NCBI RefSeq assembly: GCF_009727055.1
Contig: NC_052359.1
Coordinates: 11,176,181 to 11,240,180 of the forward strand
Reading direction: 5' to 3'
Length of the DNA stretch: 64,000 bases
Source: Benincasa hispida
Taxonomy: Eukaryota; Streptophyta; Magnoliopsida; Cucurbitales; Cucurbitaceae
Position numbers and translations under genes: made by a program. Under the pieces are notes generated by a model. The model worked only from the letters and a program-made list of their open reading frames with translations. It made no database searches and was not told where the DNA came from. Positions 49,014 through 61,315 of the stretch are shown here, piece after piece. The number at the start of each line of letters is the position of its first letter. Position 1 is the stretch's first letter.

Positions 49014-51299
49014 AGGTTTTGATACTCCGATTTCATCTGTTGCAACGAAATAAGATTTACATTCATGGTGGGTTCATTTCTATGCTGTTTAATTGTTAAA
49101 TCTGCTGTGGATGTGCCAGATTAATGGATGTTTTAGGAATGTTTAACCTCGGTTTGATTTAAATCATTTTACACTTTGGTTGTTTGTAAAGGCTCCTGCG
49201 TTTTTGGGCATTAATAATCGTTATCGAGTCTGTATTCAAAGTATGTTTGGAGTTTTGAGTCGTTTGTCGAAGTTCTAGGCAAGCATTGCGGCTCTTCGAG
49301 GAAGGAGGCGATCTAGGGTTGATTGCATCGTGTAGAAGAAGTTTTACGTGATCACTATCCATCGCATCGTAAAGATGAAGAAGTACGCGATCGTTGATGA
49401 ATGCATCGGTTAAACGATGGGGAATGCGATCAATAGTTGGTTGCATCGGGTTGACGATCTAGTACGCGATCGCTGAGTATCACGTTGTGTAGATGATGAG
49501 ATGCTCGCAGATCGCTTAACGCGCGGGCGCGCTAGACGATCGTTTAGATCAGCAAGCTTCATCACTTAGTAACTGACTAAACGATCGGTTAGTAACTCAA
49601 GGTAAATCGTTTAACTGTCATCGCGCTACACGATCGCATGGATAGTCAGGCTTCGTATCCTCGTCATTGTCTACGCGATCGTTTTTTTATGCTCCTATCG
49701 TTTATTGCACGTTGAACGATTGTTTACCTACTGGAGTTTGCTACACGATGAAGACCTCCTAGTGGTTTAAAACCCAGTTCGCCTGTGAACTAGTTTTCTC
49801 GATGAAAAATGTAATACATAGGGTTTTTCATTCCGATTGTTTTGTGTAAAGGCTCATCTCAGTCCATTAATCCTTTGTTTATTACATGCGATGTATGTTT
49901 TATATGTCATATGGTATGCACATATAGTAAATCCCACCTTAGGTTATGCAATGGTCATGCATCATTTCTTTATTGTAATTTTTATAATTTAGAGAAGCAT
50001 GATTTAATTATGTAAGAGCATGCTCATGCATCATATAATATAAGAGTTATATTTATGCATGCATAAAAAACATTGGCATGCATCATTTTTATATTATAAT
50101 TGTTATAGTATAAGGGTGAATGATAGCATGTTTGCTTGGTTGTTACGCGTTATATAAAAGTTATATATAGTAATGACCGGACATTACATGAAGCATGATA
50201 CATAGGTTATTTTATAAATGTTATAAACGCCTCGTTGTGCGCAATTGTTTTAGTTATTTCTTTTTAAAAGTTAAAGAGAAATTAGAACTAAAAAAATAAT
50301 AAAAACATGCATGCTCATTTAGGTTTAATTCATGGTTTTAAAATGTTTAAAACTTAGATCACATAAACCTAAGATCACGGTTCTAATATGATTAGCAACC
50401 CTAAGGCTTTAATCTTTTAATCAGTTTAATAGGATTAAATTGGCTAATAAAAGGTTAAAGTGTGGCAAATCTTTTTATAAGGGACCTTTTGTCTAAGGCG
50501 GGTTATGTCTAGGCTGGGGTATTTAAGTTGACGGAAACATAACAGCCCTACCTGGGAACTTACCTGGAAAAGTGAATTAGATAGATTTGATGCATGCATG
50601 CAAGTTAAGGACAGTCCATTAAAGTGTTTAAATATGACTACTTGAACTTGTTCATATTTCATAAACAAACATTGTTTATGAGCAAAGTTTAAAAAAATGA
50701 CTTAGACTAAAATTAGTAGCTGGATTGTCTAGGTTAATGAATCCCTAGGTAGAACATTCAGTGGGAGGTACTTGGGGCATGAGATGCTTCACTTAAACCT
50801 TTCAGTTTTCTCCTAAATAAACCACACCGTGAGATCTATCCTCGGCCTCGCGGCACCTTTGGCGTGTCCCCTCCAACGGATTTTGGTGTTTGAGTAGGTC
50901 AATATCAAGATGAATGGATAGAATGGTTATAGTAAGTGGGAGCGGGATGTGCGACAGCATATCCCTCGGTCTCCCTCGTTAGGTTGAATAAAGTTACTGT
51001 GCATCGTCTCGAGGCACCCTAGGAGTGTCCCCCTAAAGGATGGCAGTTTTGCACGTTTCTTTATTTGATCTCCTGTAAGAGGATAAGGTAACTTAGTCTC
51101 TTGTCCTAATCTGTCTTTTCCCTACGGTAAGCGTATTAGGGCAGGACTCTGGCACCAAAAGTGAGGGGTTACACTTACACGGAATAGTTAAAGGTTAATG
51201 ATTCTAGACCGAAAAAATGGTGGTTGTTAGGTTCAGTTCCAAGAGTTGGTTCTGCCTAATGGTTGAGAATGTCTCATCCCACCGAAGGGGGCATACAAG
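49014..51299 (+). other. Leader of the copia element, non-coding, with CGATCG cluster
   Basis: This 2.3-kb stretch lies between the primer site and the first recognisable gag text. The section 49320-49750 is GC-richer and holds six CGATCG hexamers between 49388 and 49681. The part from 50800 to 51300 has repeated phrases of the type 'gaggcaccctaggagtgtcc' but no gag N-terminus, so about the first 100 residues of gag seem to be lost or unrecognisable. Confidence 0.6.
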
Positions 51300-54200
51300 C
51301 GATGGACAAGGGCGAATGAGAAGGCCCGAGCCTACATCTTGACAAGTTTTTTTGAAGTCTTGGCCAAGAAACATGAGCCTATGGTCTCAGCGCGTGAGAT
51401 CATAGAGTCCCTGCAAGGGATGTTTGGACAACCGTCTGAATAGCTTATGCGTGAGGCTCTTAAATACATATTCAACTCCAAAATGCAAGAAGAAATCTTT
51501 GTTTGTGAACATGTGCTAAACATGATGGTCCACTTTAATGTGGCGGAGTTGAATGGGTCTACCATCGATGAGGGCAGCCAGGTTAGCATAATCCTGCATT
51601 CTTTGCCGGAGAGCTTCTTGCACTTTATTAGTAATGTGATTCTTAACGAAGTGAAGTATAACCTTACAACTCTCCTCAACGAGTTGCAGACATACCAATC
51701 TTTAATGAAAAGTAAGGAGAGGCAGAAAAGTGGGGCAAATGTTACTTCATCCTCTATGACGTTCCATAGATGTTCGACCTCAGGAACGAAGTCTACATCT
51801 TCTACTTCTAACTCTGCAAAGGGAAGAAGAAAAATGGTGGTAAGGGAAAAGGGAAGGCACCTGCTAACCCACTGCCTGTCGCCCCAAGGATTTGTCCACA
51901 AGTTACTAAGGGAAAGTGATTCCACTGCAACTAACCAAGATGGACACTGGAAGAGGAACTGTCCTTAGTATCTGAAAGAGAAGAAAGCAACCAAGGCTAA
52001 GGTCAAGGCCGATAAAGGTAAATGTGATTTACTTATGCTTGAAACTTGTTTAGTGAAAAATGATGATTCTGCCTGGATAATTGATTCAGGTGCCATTAAC
52101 CATGTTTGTTCTTCTTTTAGGGGATTAGATCTTGGTGACAGTTGGAGGCTGGTGAGATGACGATACAAGTAGGCAGTGGGCATGTCATCTTAACTGTGGT
52201 AGTGGGAAGACTCCAGTTAGCTTTACAGAATAGGTTTCTTATTTTAAATGATGTTTATATTGTTCCTGAACTAATAAAGAACCTTATTTCTGTAAAGTGT
52301 TTATTGCAATGTAAATATACTGTCTCTTTTGAAGTGAATAAAGTTTTTATCCATAAAGATGGTGTTTTTATTTGCACAGCAAATCTGGAATCGAATTTAT
52401 ATGTGCTAAGTCCGTTAGCCAATAATTCCCTCCATAATACTGAAATATTCAGAACCACTATAACTCAATCAAAACGTCGACGAATTTCTCCAAAAGAAAA
52501 TGCCCAACTTTGGCATCTATGTTTAGGGCACATCAATCTCAATAGGATTGAGAGATTGGTGAAGAATGGACTTCTAAGTGAGTTAGAAGAAAATTCTTTA
52601 CCTGTGTGCGAATCTTGCCTTGAGGGTAAGATGACTAAACGACTTTTTACTGGAAAGGATTCTAGAGCCAATGAGCCTCTTAGTTAGTACATTCTGACCT
52701 TTGTGGTCCTATGAATGTGCGAGCCCGAGGTGGCTATGAGTATTTTATCAGTTTTACTGATGATTACTCTAGATACGAGTATGTTTATCTTATGCAACGG
52801 AAGTCTAAATTCTTTGAAAAGTTCAAAGAGTTCAAGGCTGAAGTTGAAAATGTATTAGATAAATGGATTAAAACACTTCGATTGGATCGGGGTAGAGAGT
52901 TTTTGGACTTGGCATTCCAGGACTATTTGATAGAACATAGAATCGTTTCCCAACTCTCAGCGCCGGGTACACTTCAGCAGAATGGTGTAGCGGAGAGGAA
53001 AAATAGGACCTTGTTAGACATGGTTTGCTCGATGATGAGATATGCTTCCTTACCGGACTCGTTTAGGGGTTTCGCAGTGGAGACTGCGGTGTACATACTC
53101 AACTGTGTTCCCTTCAAGAGTGTTGTAAGGACACTTCTAAAGTTGTGGAACGGGCGTAAAGCTAGTTTACGTCACTTCTGCATTTGAGGTTGCCCTGCAC
53201 ATGTGCTTGAGGTTAATCCTAAGAAGTTGGAACCACGGTCAAGGGTATGCCTCTTTGTAGGCTACCCCAAAGGTACACGAGGGGGTTATTTTTATGATCC
53301 GATAGAAAATAGGGTGTTTATTTCAACAAACGCTACTTTTCTGGAGGAGGATCATATAAGAGAACATAGTCCACGAAGTAAAGTTGTGTTGCATGAGTTT
53401 TCCAATGAAACTACTAAAAGTTCAACAAGAGTTGTTGAAGAGCCTGCTACATCAACAAGAGTTGTTGATGGGAGTTCATCTAGTAGGTCGGTTTCGCCTC
53501 AAGAGTTGAGGGAGTCTCTACGTAGTGGGAGGGTTGTGAACCCACCTGTTCCCTATCTGGGTTTCACGGAATTCCTTGCTATGGTAGCAGATGGCGACAT
53601 TGAGGATCTGTTGTCTTATAAGAAGGCAATGGAGGATGTTTACCGGGATGAATGGGTCAAGGCCATGGATCTTGAGATGGAGTCGATGTACTTCAACTCA
53701 TTATGGGATCTTGTAGATCAACCTGATGGGGTTCGCCCTATAGGTTGTAAATGGATCTATAAGCGCAAACTAGGTGCTGATGGGAAGGTACAAACCTTTA
53801 AGGCTCGACTTGTGGCAAAGGATTATACCCAGATAGAGGAAGTCGATTATGAGGAGAATTTCTCGCTTGTTACCATGTTAAGGTCGGCATCCTCCTGTCC
53901 ATTGCAGCATATTATAATTATGAGATCTGGGAAATGGACGTCAAGACAACCTTTCTGAATGACAATCTTGAGGAGACCATTTATATGGTACAGCCCGAGG
54001 GATTCATAGCCCAAGGTCAAGAGCAAAAGGTTTTCAAACTGAATCGGTTCATTTATGGACTGAAACAGGTGTCTTGATCTTGGAACATACGGTTTGATAC
54101 TGCGATCAAGTCATAAGGCTTTGACCAAAACATTGATGAACCTTATGTCTACAAGAAGATCATCGACGCTTCAGTAGTCTTCTTAGTCTTGTATGTAAAC

Positions 54201-55179
54201 GATATCCTACTCATTGGGAAAGATGTAGGTCTACTGACTATAGTTAAGAACTGGCTAGCGACCTAATTCCAAATGAAAGATTTAGGAGAGGCTCAGTTTG
54301 TTCTAGGTATACAGATCTTTCAGAAACGTAAGAACAAAGTGTTAGAACTGTCTCAGGCATCGTACATTGACAAGATGTTGCTCAAGTACTCGATGTAGGA
54401 CTCCAAGAGAGGCCTACTGCCATTCCGGTATGGAGTCACTTTGTCTAAGGAAATGTGTCCTAAGACGCCTCAAGAGGTTGAGGAGATGAGACGGGTTCCA
54501 TATGCGTCTATCATTGGCAGTTTGATGTACGCAATGCTCTGTACTCGTCTAGACATCTGCTACGTTGTGGGTATAGTCAGTAGGTATCAATCTAACCCAA
54601 GCCAAGGTCACTGGACCGTAGTGAAGAACATCCTCAAGTATCTTCGGAGAACGAGGGACTACATGTTCGTGTATGGTTCGAGGGATTTGATCCTTACCGG
54701 ATACATGGATTCTGACTTTTAGACTGATAAGGACTCTCGCAAATACATATCAGGGTCAGTCTTTACTCTTAACGAAGGAGCTGTAATGTGACGAAGCACT
54801 AAGTAGGGGTGCATCGCCGTCTCCACTATGGAGGCGGAGTACGTAGCGGCTTGCGAAGCTGCTAAGAAGGCCATCTAGCTTAAGAAGTTCTTGACAGTCC
54901 TGAAAGTTGTTCCAGATATGTCTAGGCCCATTACCCTCTATTATGATAATAGTGGGGCAGTGGCAAACTCCAAGGAGCCAAGGAGTCATAGGCACGGGAA
55001 ACACATAGAGCGGAAGTATCATCTGATCCGCGAGATAGTGCATTGAGGAGACGTGATCATCACGCAGATCGCTTCGGAGCACAATGTTGCCGAACCATTT
55101 ACGAAGGGTCTCATAGCTACAGTGTTTGAGGGTCACCTTCAGAGCATGAGTCTACAGGATCGCTTGCGGCTGAACTAGG
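51300..55179 (+). pseudogene. Copia gag-pol polyprotein, broken
   Basis: Order along the plus strand: gag (51310-51730, 'AREIIESLQGMFGQPSE' then 'HFNVAELNG', 'TTLLNELQTYQSL'); zinc knuckle near 51915-51965, whose first cysteine codon is TGA ('HCN...GHWKRNCP' remains); protease 'WIIDSGAINHVCSSF' at about 52075; pre-integrase zinc region 'LWHLCLGH...CESCLEGK' at 52510-52630; integrase core 52711-53190 with 'FTDDYSRYEYVYLM', 'TLRLDRGREF' and 'QQNGVAERKNRTLLDM'; RT 53620-54330 with 'PIGCKWIYKRKLGADG' and a changed catalytic box 'YVNDILL' for the usual YVDD; RNase H to 55179 with 'STMEAEYVAACEA'. In-frame stops and frameshifts (for example near 53190, 53900, 54080, 54265, 54780) make it inactive. 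Confidence 0.93.
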
Positions 55180-55263
55180 TCAAATGGGAGATTTTCTTGT
55201 ACTGTGCTTTTATGCCTTAGTTTATTGTTTTGTACTAAGTTTTTTGTACACCCCACTTCACTT

Positions 55264-55280
55264 TAGGACAAGTGGGAGAT
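55264..55280 (+). other. Polypurine tract of the copia element
   Basis: AGGACAAGTGGGAGAT directly precedes the 3' LTR, as in many plant copia elements. Confidence 0.8.
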
Positions 55281-55466
55281 TTTTGGGGTTGATGCCCTAA
55301 AGCCTTGTGTCCTGTAGTTTGTAAACAGTGTGTACGAACACTTGTGTTGTTAATATATGATATTTACTTCACATCTTGTATTTTGCTCGGTTAATTATTT
55401 TATTTGCTTTACCACAAACTAATAAACATAAAATTCCTAGTTATCTCTATGTGACTTAAGCATGTA
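55281..55466 (+). repeat. First part of the copia 3' LTR
   Basis: It matches 46963-47148 of the 5' LTR. The usual terminal TG is changed to TT. It breaks off at 'catgta', where another LTR begins. Confidence 0.88.
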
Positions 55467-57796
55467 TGTTTTTGAAATTAAATGAGAGTAAAAAGAGACT
55501 AAAAATTGGGAGAAAGCAATTCGTTTTTCAGCGACAACTTCCACAAAATTGTCGATTACTGAAGTTTGAACCGTTGGATTGTGCTCAAATTTGGTTAGTT
55601 TGTTCGAGACATATAGAATTTCATCTTGAACAGTTGGATCGTTGTGTTGAAGCTTTGGTTTATTCATAATCACTGCTGAATAAAATCTGTAAAACTAGAA
55701 ATTCCCATTCTCTCTCACTCTTACAAACCCTCCTCATGCAAGACCCTCACTACTAACCGCTAACCTAAACAATTTATGCCGTCCGACAGTAATACCCGCT
55801 ACCTATCTTTGGTAGCCATGAGCTAACGCGCCATCAACCGCCACTGCCTGATCTTTGCTGAAATCTTGAGATAAACCTTGGGTAAGACTTATTTTTCCTT
55901 ATAATTTGGGAGGTCAAATTCACCCATTTGATTTTGGGTTAAATTAGTAACCTCTCTTTTGTGTGAAACTTAAATTCAAGATTTGGAAGTTTTGAGGTAT
56001 TGACCATTAAGCTAGAGACCATTTTTCATTTTGCAGAAAATTGGTAAAGATCGGTAAGTTCTGGGTAAGAGCGGTTGAGTTTAGAAGGTTCTCGGTTGTC
56101 CATTAAATTTTGGTTTTCTTTTTGGTTGATATCGATGATATTTGGAATTTAGATCCAAGATTGGAGTACTTCAGAGTGCGGAACGTGCTGCCTAGAGGAT
56201 TCATGTTCGTTCGACAAGTAGTTTGATAAGCATTGTAATCCTTGTTGTTGGTTGTCGGCAACCTATTTATTATTGGACTAAAATAATGGTTTAATTTTAA
56301 GTATTTTAATGGTTCTAAGTTGTAATCCATTAAGTTTTAAAATCTGCTAAGAGGAGATTTTGGAGTTGAAATCCTGCGAGTGTCTGTTGATCAAGTTTGG
56401 TTTGGGGGACTCAATTCAGGACTTATTTGGTTGGAGATCATTAGCTTGGATTAATATTTGAATTTGACTTCGAGGTAAGTAATCTTACTACTGGAACTGC
56501 CCACGGCCAGGCACTGGATGTATGCTAGCATGATAGATTAATGTTATGGTAGAATGACAGCATAATGAACTGATAATTTAGTATAACCGATGTATGTTCT
56601 TGCTTGAGGATCTGAAAGATGTATTTGTGCACATAGATACTTGAATGCTAGCATGAGATGATATTTGATTTCATGAGATTGTATATGATCTGTGGATATT
56701 GAGGCGTGTGTATGTTGTAGAGCCATGATGTTGAGGTATATATGTATGTCATAGAACCATATTGTGATAATTATGGTGTCAAGCCTATGATAGTGATTTT
56801 ATTGATTAGTTAGAATGCCCACTAAGTTTGTGTTTCCTTCGGGATTCACCAGTTTGAGTTTCCTTTGGGATTTATCAGTTTGTGTTTCTTTTGGGATTCA
56901 CCAGTTTTTGTTTCCTTTAGATTCACAAGTTATTATGTCTCCTTCAAGATTCACCAGTTTGTGTTTCCTTCGGGATTTGCCAGTTATTGTGTTTCCTTCG
57001 AGATTCACCAGTTTATGTTTCCTTTGGGATTCACCAATTTGTGTTTCCTTCGGGATTCACCAAATATTGTGTTTCCTTTGGGATTCATCAGTTTGTGTTT
57101 TCTTCGGGATTCACTAAATATTGTGTCTCCTTCGGGATTCACCAGTTTGTGTTTCCTTTGAGATTCACCAGTTATTGTGTCTCCTTCGGGATTCACCAGT
57201 TTGTGTTTCTTTCGGGATTCACCAGTTATTGTGTTTCTTTCGGGATTCACCAGAGGTAGTGGGCATATTTAGCTACAGTAGGATAAACTCAGTTTTTCAT
57301 GTATGTATGTGTCCCATGAGGACTAGGACAGTTTATATGTTCCACCAGAGGTAGGCATCTAGAGGACATAAATGCCTAACCTGACCCCAGTAGTGGGGTT
57401 ACTTACTGAGTATTTTATACTCATTCTTTCTCATGTTGTTGTTTCAGGTAAAGGTAGAGACGCACCGGCGACAAACAAGCGAAATTCGTGATCGAGCCAC
57501 TGGGACTAGTTTTATGCTTCCGTTCATGAGATTTAGATTTCTTTTCATGTTTTTCTTAACTTTCAGTTTTGATGTTTAAAACTTACTATTAAGAATCATT
57601 TTCAGACTTATTTATTATCATTTACGATTTATGGGTACTCTACTGTTGTTTTAATGTTTGAATTTAATGAAAGTCTTTTGAACTTACCTTATTTAATTAG
57701 CATTTACTTCACCATAACAGAGTGTCGTTTTAAGTTCCATGCATGCATGTATTTAGTAACGGCCTAACTTAAGTCCTAGGGGGTCAGGTCATTACA
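55467..57796 (-). mobile_element. Gypsy-type LTR inserted in the copia 3' LTR
   Basis: 2,330 bp with TG (55467) and TTACA (57796) ends. Read on the minus strand it begins TGTAATGACCTGACCCCC, a start common in plant gypsy LTRs. It has no internal coding text and carries a minisatellite. No target duplication is visible, and about 780 bp of the host LTR are missing at the junction, so this is not a simple insertion. Confidence 0.6.
56823..57252 (+). repeat. Minisatellite, about 26-31 bp unit
   Basis: Roughly 15 units of the type 'cctttgggattcaccagttt' followed by 'gtgttt' or 'attgtgttt' run head to tail. Single-base variants are frequent (tcg/ttt, cacc/catc). It is open in several frames only because of its periodicity. 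Confidence 0.95.
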
Positions 57797-58639
57797 GCCT
57801 GACAGTTAACAGATGGTAGATCTCATGGCTAAAGAGCTTAGTCAGCTATTCACGTACCTTTGGAGCTTCGAGCCACAGGTTCATTAGGTCCCCTGGGTAG
57901 CTTAGATAAAAGTCGAGAACCAGTATTTGGGTTAATTTGAAATGTTCAAATTGACAAGAGAAAGTTCGATTATATATGATATAATTGGACTGGTTAATTA
58001 TATATGATATAATTAACAAATGTATGAGATACATTATTTAGGAGGAAATTAGATATAAATATGATTTATATCAAGTAGAGGAGAAAATACTATAGTAGAT
58101 ATTTGATATCAAACTATAGGATATAAATATAATATGATTATATTAATTAATTAATTAATTATATGATAAGTAATAATCTTTTCACGTTCGGACGTGGGTA
58201 GTGGGTAGTTTTGGTTATGGTAACCGATGGGTTAAAAATGAAAAAAAAAAATTCATTTTGAATCGTGTAATCGATATTGATTCTTCCGCCCAAAAAGATT
58301 TCATGAAACGATCGCCCGAGAGCCTATACGATAGTTGCTTCTCCGACTAAATGATCGTATACGTTTTTCCTAAATGATCGTATACGTTTTTCCTAAATGA
58401 TCGTTCAACATTTCATACACGATCGTGTAGCTCCTCTATGCGGTAAGCACTTTTGCTATATGATAGCACTGTTATCTCTCCCACCTGCTTATCGCCTACA
58501 CGACTCGTTTGTCCTCCGTCCTCTACCAAATTCACCAAAGTTCACACTTTGGATTTTCACTCCGAGAATACCCTGGGCTCATTAGAGGTGGTGTCGTCCC
58601 CGTTGCGGCGTTCGTTTTTACGTTAATTGTGCTGCTGCA
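57797..58639 (+). repeat. Second part of the copia 3' LTR
   Basis: It corresponds to about 47926-48740 of the 5' LTR, including the 'gatctcatggctaaagag' block. About 260 bp of the LTR end are missing at the right. Confidence 0.85.
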
Positions 58640-58644
58640 CGATC

Positions 58645-59258
58645 ATCTTTCCCTTAAATGGCTTCCATAACATTCCTCGTCGCATAATCTATGTGACACC
58701 ATTTCCTCACCTCATCGCCCAAGCTCACGACAACCCCACTTGCTAACCTCTAATCCTCTCACTAGTCTTCATCTCGCGCCCCTCTTAGCACTCTACCTTA
58801 GCATCCCTTGGAGCGCTCGTCTAAGCGACTTAGCTGCTCGCATGCTACCCACACTTGACCTTTATTAACATCACATGGAACTGGTCGCATATACCTTTTT
58901 ACCAGCCTCGACCAACACCTGACTCATTTGATAGCCAACTTAACTTCCTTTATGGGCTTCCGCATGCATCATGGGCCATACTTGGCCATATTTTCCCCTT
59001 CTTGAATACCTAGTCACAGGGTGACTTAGTCGCATCAAGCTCTCTGTTTTTTCTTTTTAAGTGTTAATTCCTCTCCATTCACTCGAGAGCCTAAATATCC
59101 ATACTTAGAAGAATTTATGCCCTCATTTAGCTTGGCTTCATGCACAACTTTCCTTTGCCTTAAACTCTTAGAAATTACAAAGTGTTGGCTGCCAATTACC
59201 TAGAGAGCACTCTTCCTCAACACTTAGAAAATTTGCCCTCTTCTTAACATTTACATAC
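58645..59258. repeat. Third piece of the dismembered gypsy LTR
   Basis: Its similarity to the gypsy LTR is loose but recognisable, best at the end: 'cacttagaaaatttgccctcttct' resembles 13078-13105. It ends at the solo LTR at 59259. Confidence 0.55.
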
Positions 59259-61197
59259 TGAAAGGATACACAAGCATGCAACAAAAGCAAATAGAATCAA
59301 TAAGTATTCTAATTACATTTAATTTGAGTTCTAAAGCATGCATATTCAAATGAGTTTCAAGTTACATACCTTTTGTGATGAAATCTTCAAATCCAAGTTG
59401 CTTTTCACTCCAATTCAACCGTGAACCACCAAGATATCTTCTCTACTATTCTCAGCCTTGGATTTGAGTAGTGGAACTCAGATTTGAGAGAATTTGGTAA
59501 GTGATTTTGTGGGTTTGAAGAGGAAGAAGAAGATAAACTAGAAACCAAATTTCCAGCAATCAATTCTCTGTCCATTCCCTTCCTCTTAGCAGATTGAAGG
59601 TGTTTTGTACTTCAGCAGCATGCAAGCAACATCAACCATGCATTTGGCCAGCAACTGCTATCTTATTTGAGGTGGGATTTGTGTGCGCATGGAGGAGGTT
59701 GCTTCAAAAATGGGAAAAACCCACTTTTGGGTTTCAATTTCCAATTTTTCCAATTTCTTTCTTTTTAATTAATTCTAAAATTAATCAAATTTTGATTTAA
59801 TTAATTATCAATTAATCAAATCTAAAATTGTAAAATTCAATTTCTCAAATTGAATTTTTTAAAAATGGAAATTAATTTTTTTAATTAATTAAACAATTTA
59901 ATATCAAATATAAAATTAATCACACACCTAAATTTGAATCTTATTCATGTAATTGATATTTAAATCAACATTTAAATATTATACACTTTCCGATTTTGTT
60001 TAATTTCAACAAATTAAATGTTAATTATTTCAAAAATAATTATGCACACCCTAATTTGATTTTGAACTAATTTAAACTCAAAACCTTTTGAACAATTCAA
60101 ATTAATATCATTCTAAATTCACTCAATTTAATAATTCAAGATGTTTATGTTTTACGAGCTAGTAGAGGGACCTTATGGACCTACAGATGATGAGCTCCAC
60201 GATTAAGATTAATTGGCTAAAACTCTTTAGACCGAATTAATCATTACTTGTTAACTATCAAGTCACACCACTATAGCTTGATAGTTGCATTCTTCTCATT
60301 GTAGATATATTTAACCATAACCAGTAAGTCGACCCTTCACAGGTTGTTCGTAATACCAACTGGGTCAATGTGCTATTTTACCCTCGATATTATGTCTTGC
60401 TCCTTAAGTTCCAACTGATCCTCTAATGAACAATTGGTTTATGATCCAATCACTAAACCGGATCCTTCTCGAACCAATGAGAGGGTGGAGCCCCTTATTC
60501 AAGCCCTGGATTAAGTACTTAAGAGAATAACCTTTCTCATATCCCTAAATCGGGTAAGCGTGAATTTCGTCTTACACCCTATGTCCCCAGCTATCTACCC
60601 AATTTTACCCCTGAAATGGGAGGATTATTGCGCCGGTGTTATTGAGCCAATCCTCACTTATGCAAATCTAAGGATAATCCCGAAAAAATAGAAGTTCATA
60701 GTTAGCTCGGGATTAAGATCGAGTTACCTAGGTCATCTAAGTGAAATAGTCAGTCTTAAACATAAACAACATTAAAAAGTAATAGTGATTTATTTTTTGG
60801 TTCGATCTTATGCAAACTCATTGCATAGGACGCCCCCACTCCTCATGTCAATACAGGAACGAATCTGGATCACTTTGTTTGTAGTATCTTTACAACAACT
60901 TGTAACAGCTACAAAGTAGGCCGCATCCAATAGTATTACTAGAATAAGGTACCCAACCTTAATCATATACTATAGACCGTTTTGGCTATTTACTCGAACT
61001 TGATCCATCTCTATGTCTCTACATAAAGTTCAAGTATTCATACAATAGCCATGGATATTAGTTTAGTGGATTAGACTCTATGAATGCAATTAATAGATTC
61101 AATACCTTTATTGAAAAAATGTTCAATAACATCTTTTATTGGTAATATAATATGTTTAGTTTTACAAACCACGAGTTTTAGGACATAAAACCCAACA
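59259..61197 (-). mobile_element. Copia-type solo LTR with 5-bp target duplication
   Basis: 1,939 bp; on the minus strand it starts TGTTGGGTTTTATGTCC at 61197 and ends CCTTTCA at 59259. CATAC occurs on both sides (59254-59258 and 61198-61202). There is no coding DNA or second LTR. It belongs to the same family as 42217-43990 but lies in the opposite orientation. Confidence 0.88.
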
Positions 61198-61202
61198 CAT
61201 AC

Positions 61203-61315
61203 ATACTCATTATGCTTTCATATTACTTCAACTAATACAAACATCATAAATACATGCTTACAGAGGCTTTTACACATAATTAAGAGGACTTAAACATAAT
61301 TAGCTAGTAAAACAT
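61203..61315. repeat. Last piece of the dismembered gypsy LTR
   Basis: It resembles about 825-915 of the 3' LTR: 'cacataattaagaggacttaaacataattag' compared with 'cttaattaagagaatttaaacttaatt'. The final ~20 bp of the LTR are not recognisable. Confidence 0.6.

Larger units (their letters stand above)
46963..58639 (+). mobile_element. Ty1/copia element with 2-kb LTRs, decayed
   Basis: It is organised as 5' LTR (46963-48998), primer site, long leader, gag-protease-integrase-RT-RNase H, polypurine tract and 3' LTR (55281-55466 plus 57797-58639). The first 186 bp of the two LTRs differ at roughly 15 positions, so the insertion is old. CGATC occurs just outside both ends (46958-46962 and 58640-58644). 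The 3' LTR is incomplete at its end, so this match could be chance. Pol is disrupted by many stops. It sits inside a gypsy LTR and carries another LTR insertion in its own 3' LTR. Confidence 0.9.

Noticed and set aside
56815..57354. Overlapping frames of about 100 residues with repeated 'FGIHQFVFP'
   Set aside because: They are direct translations of the minisatellite in three frames.
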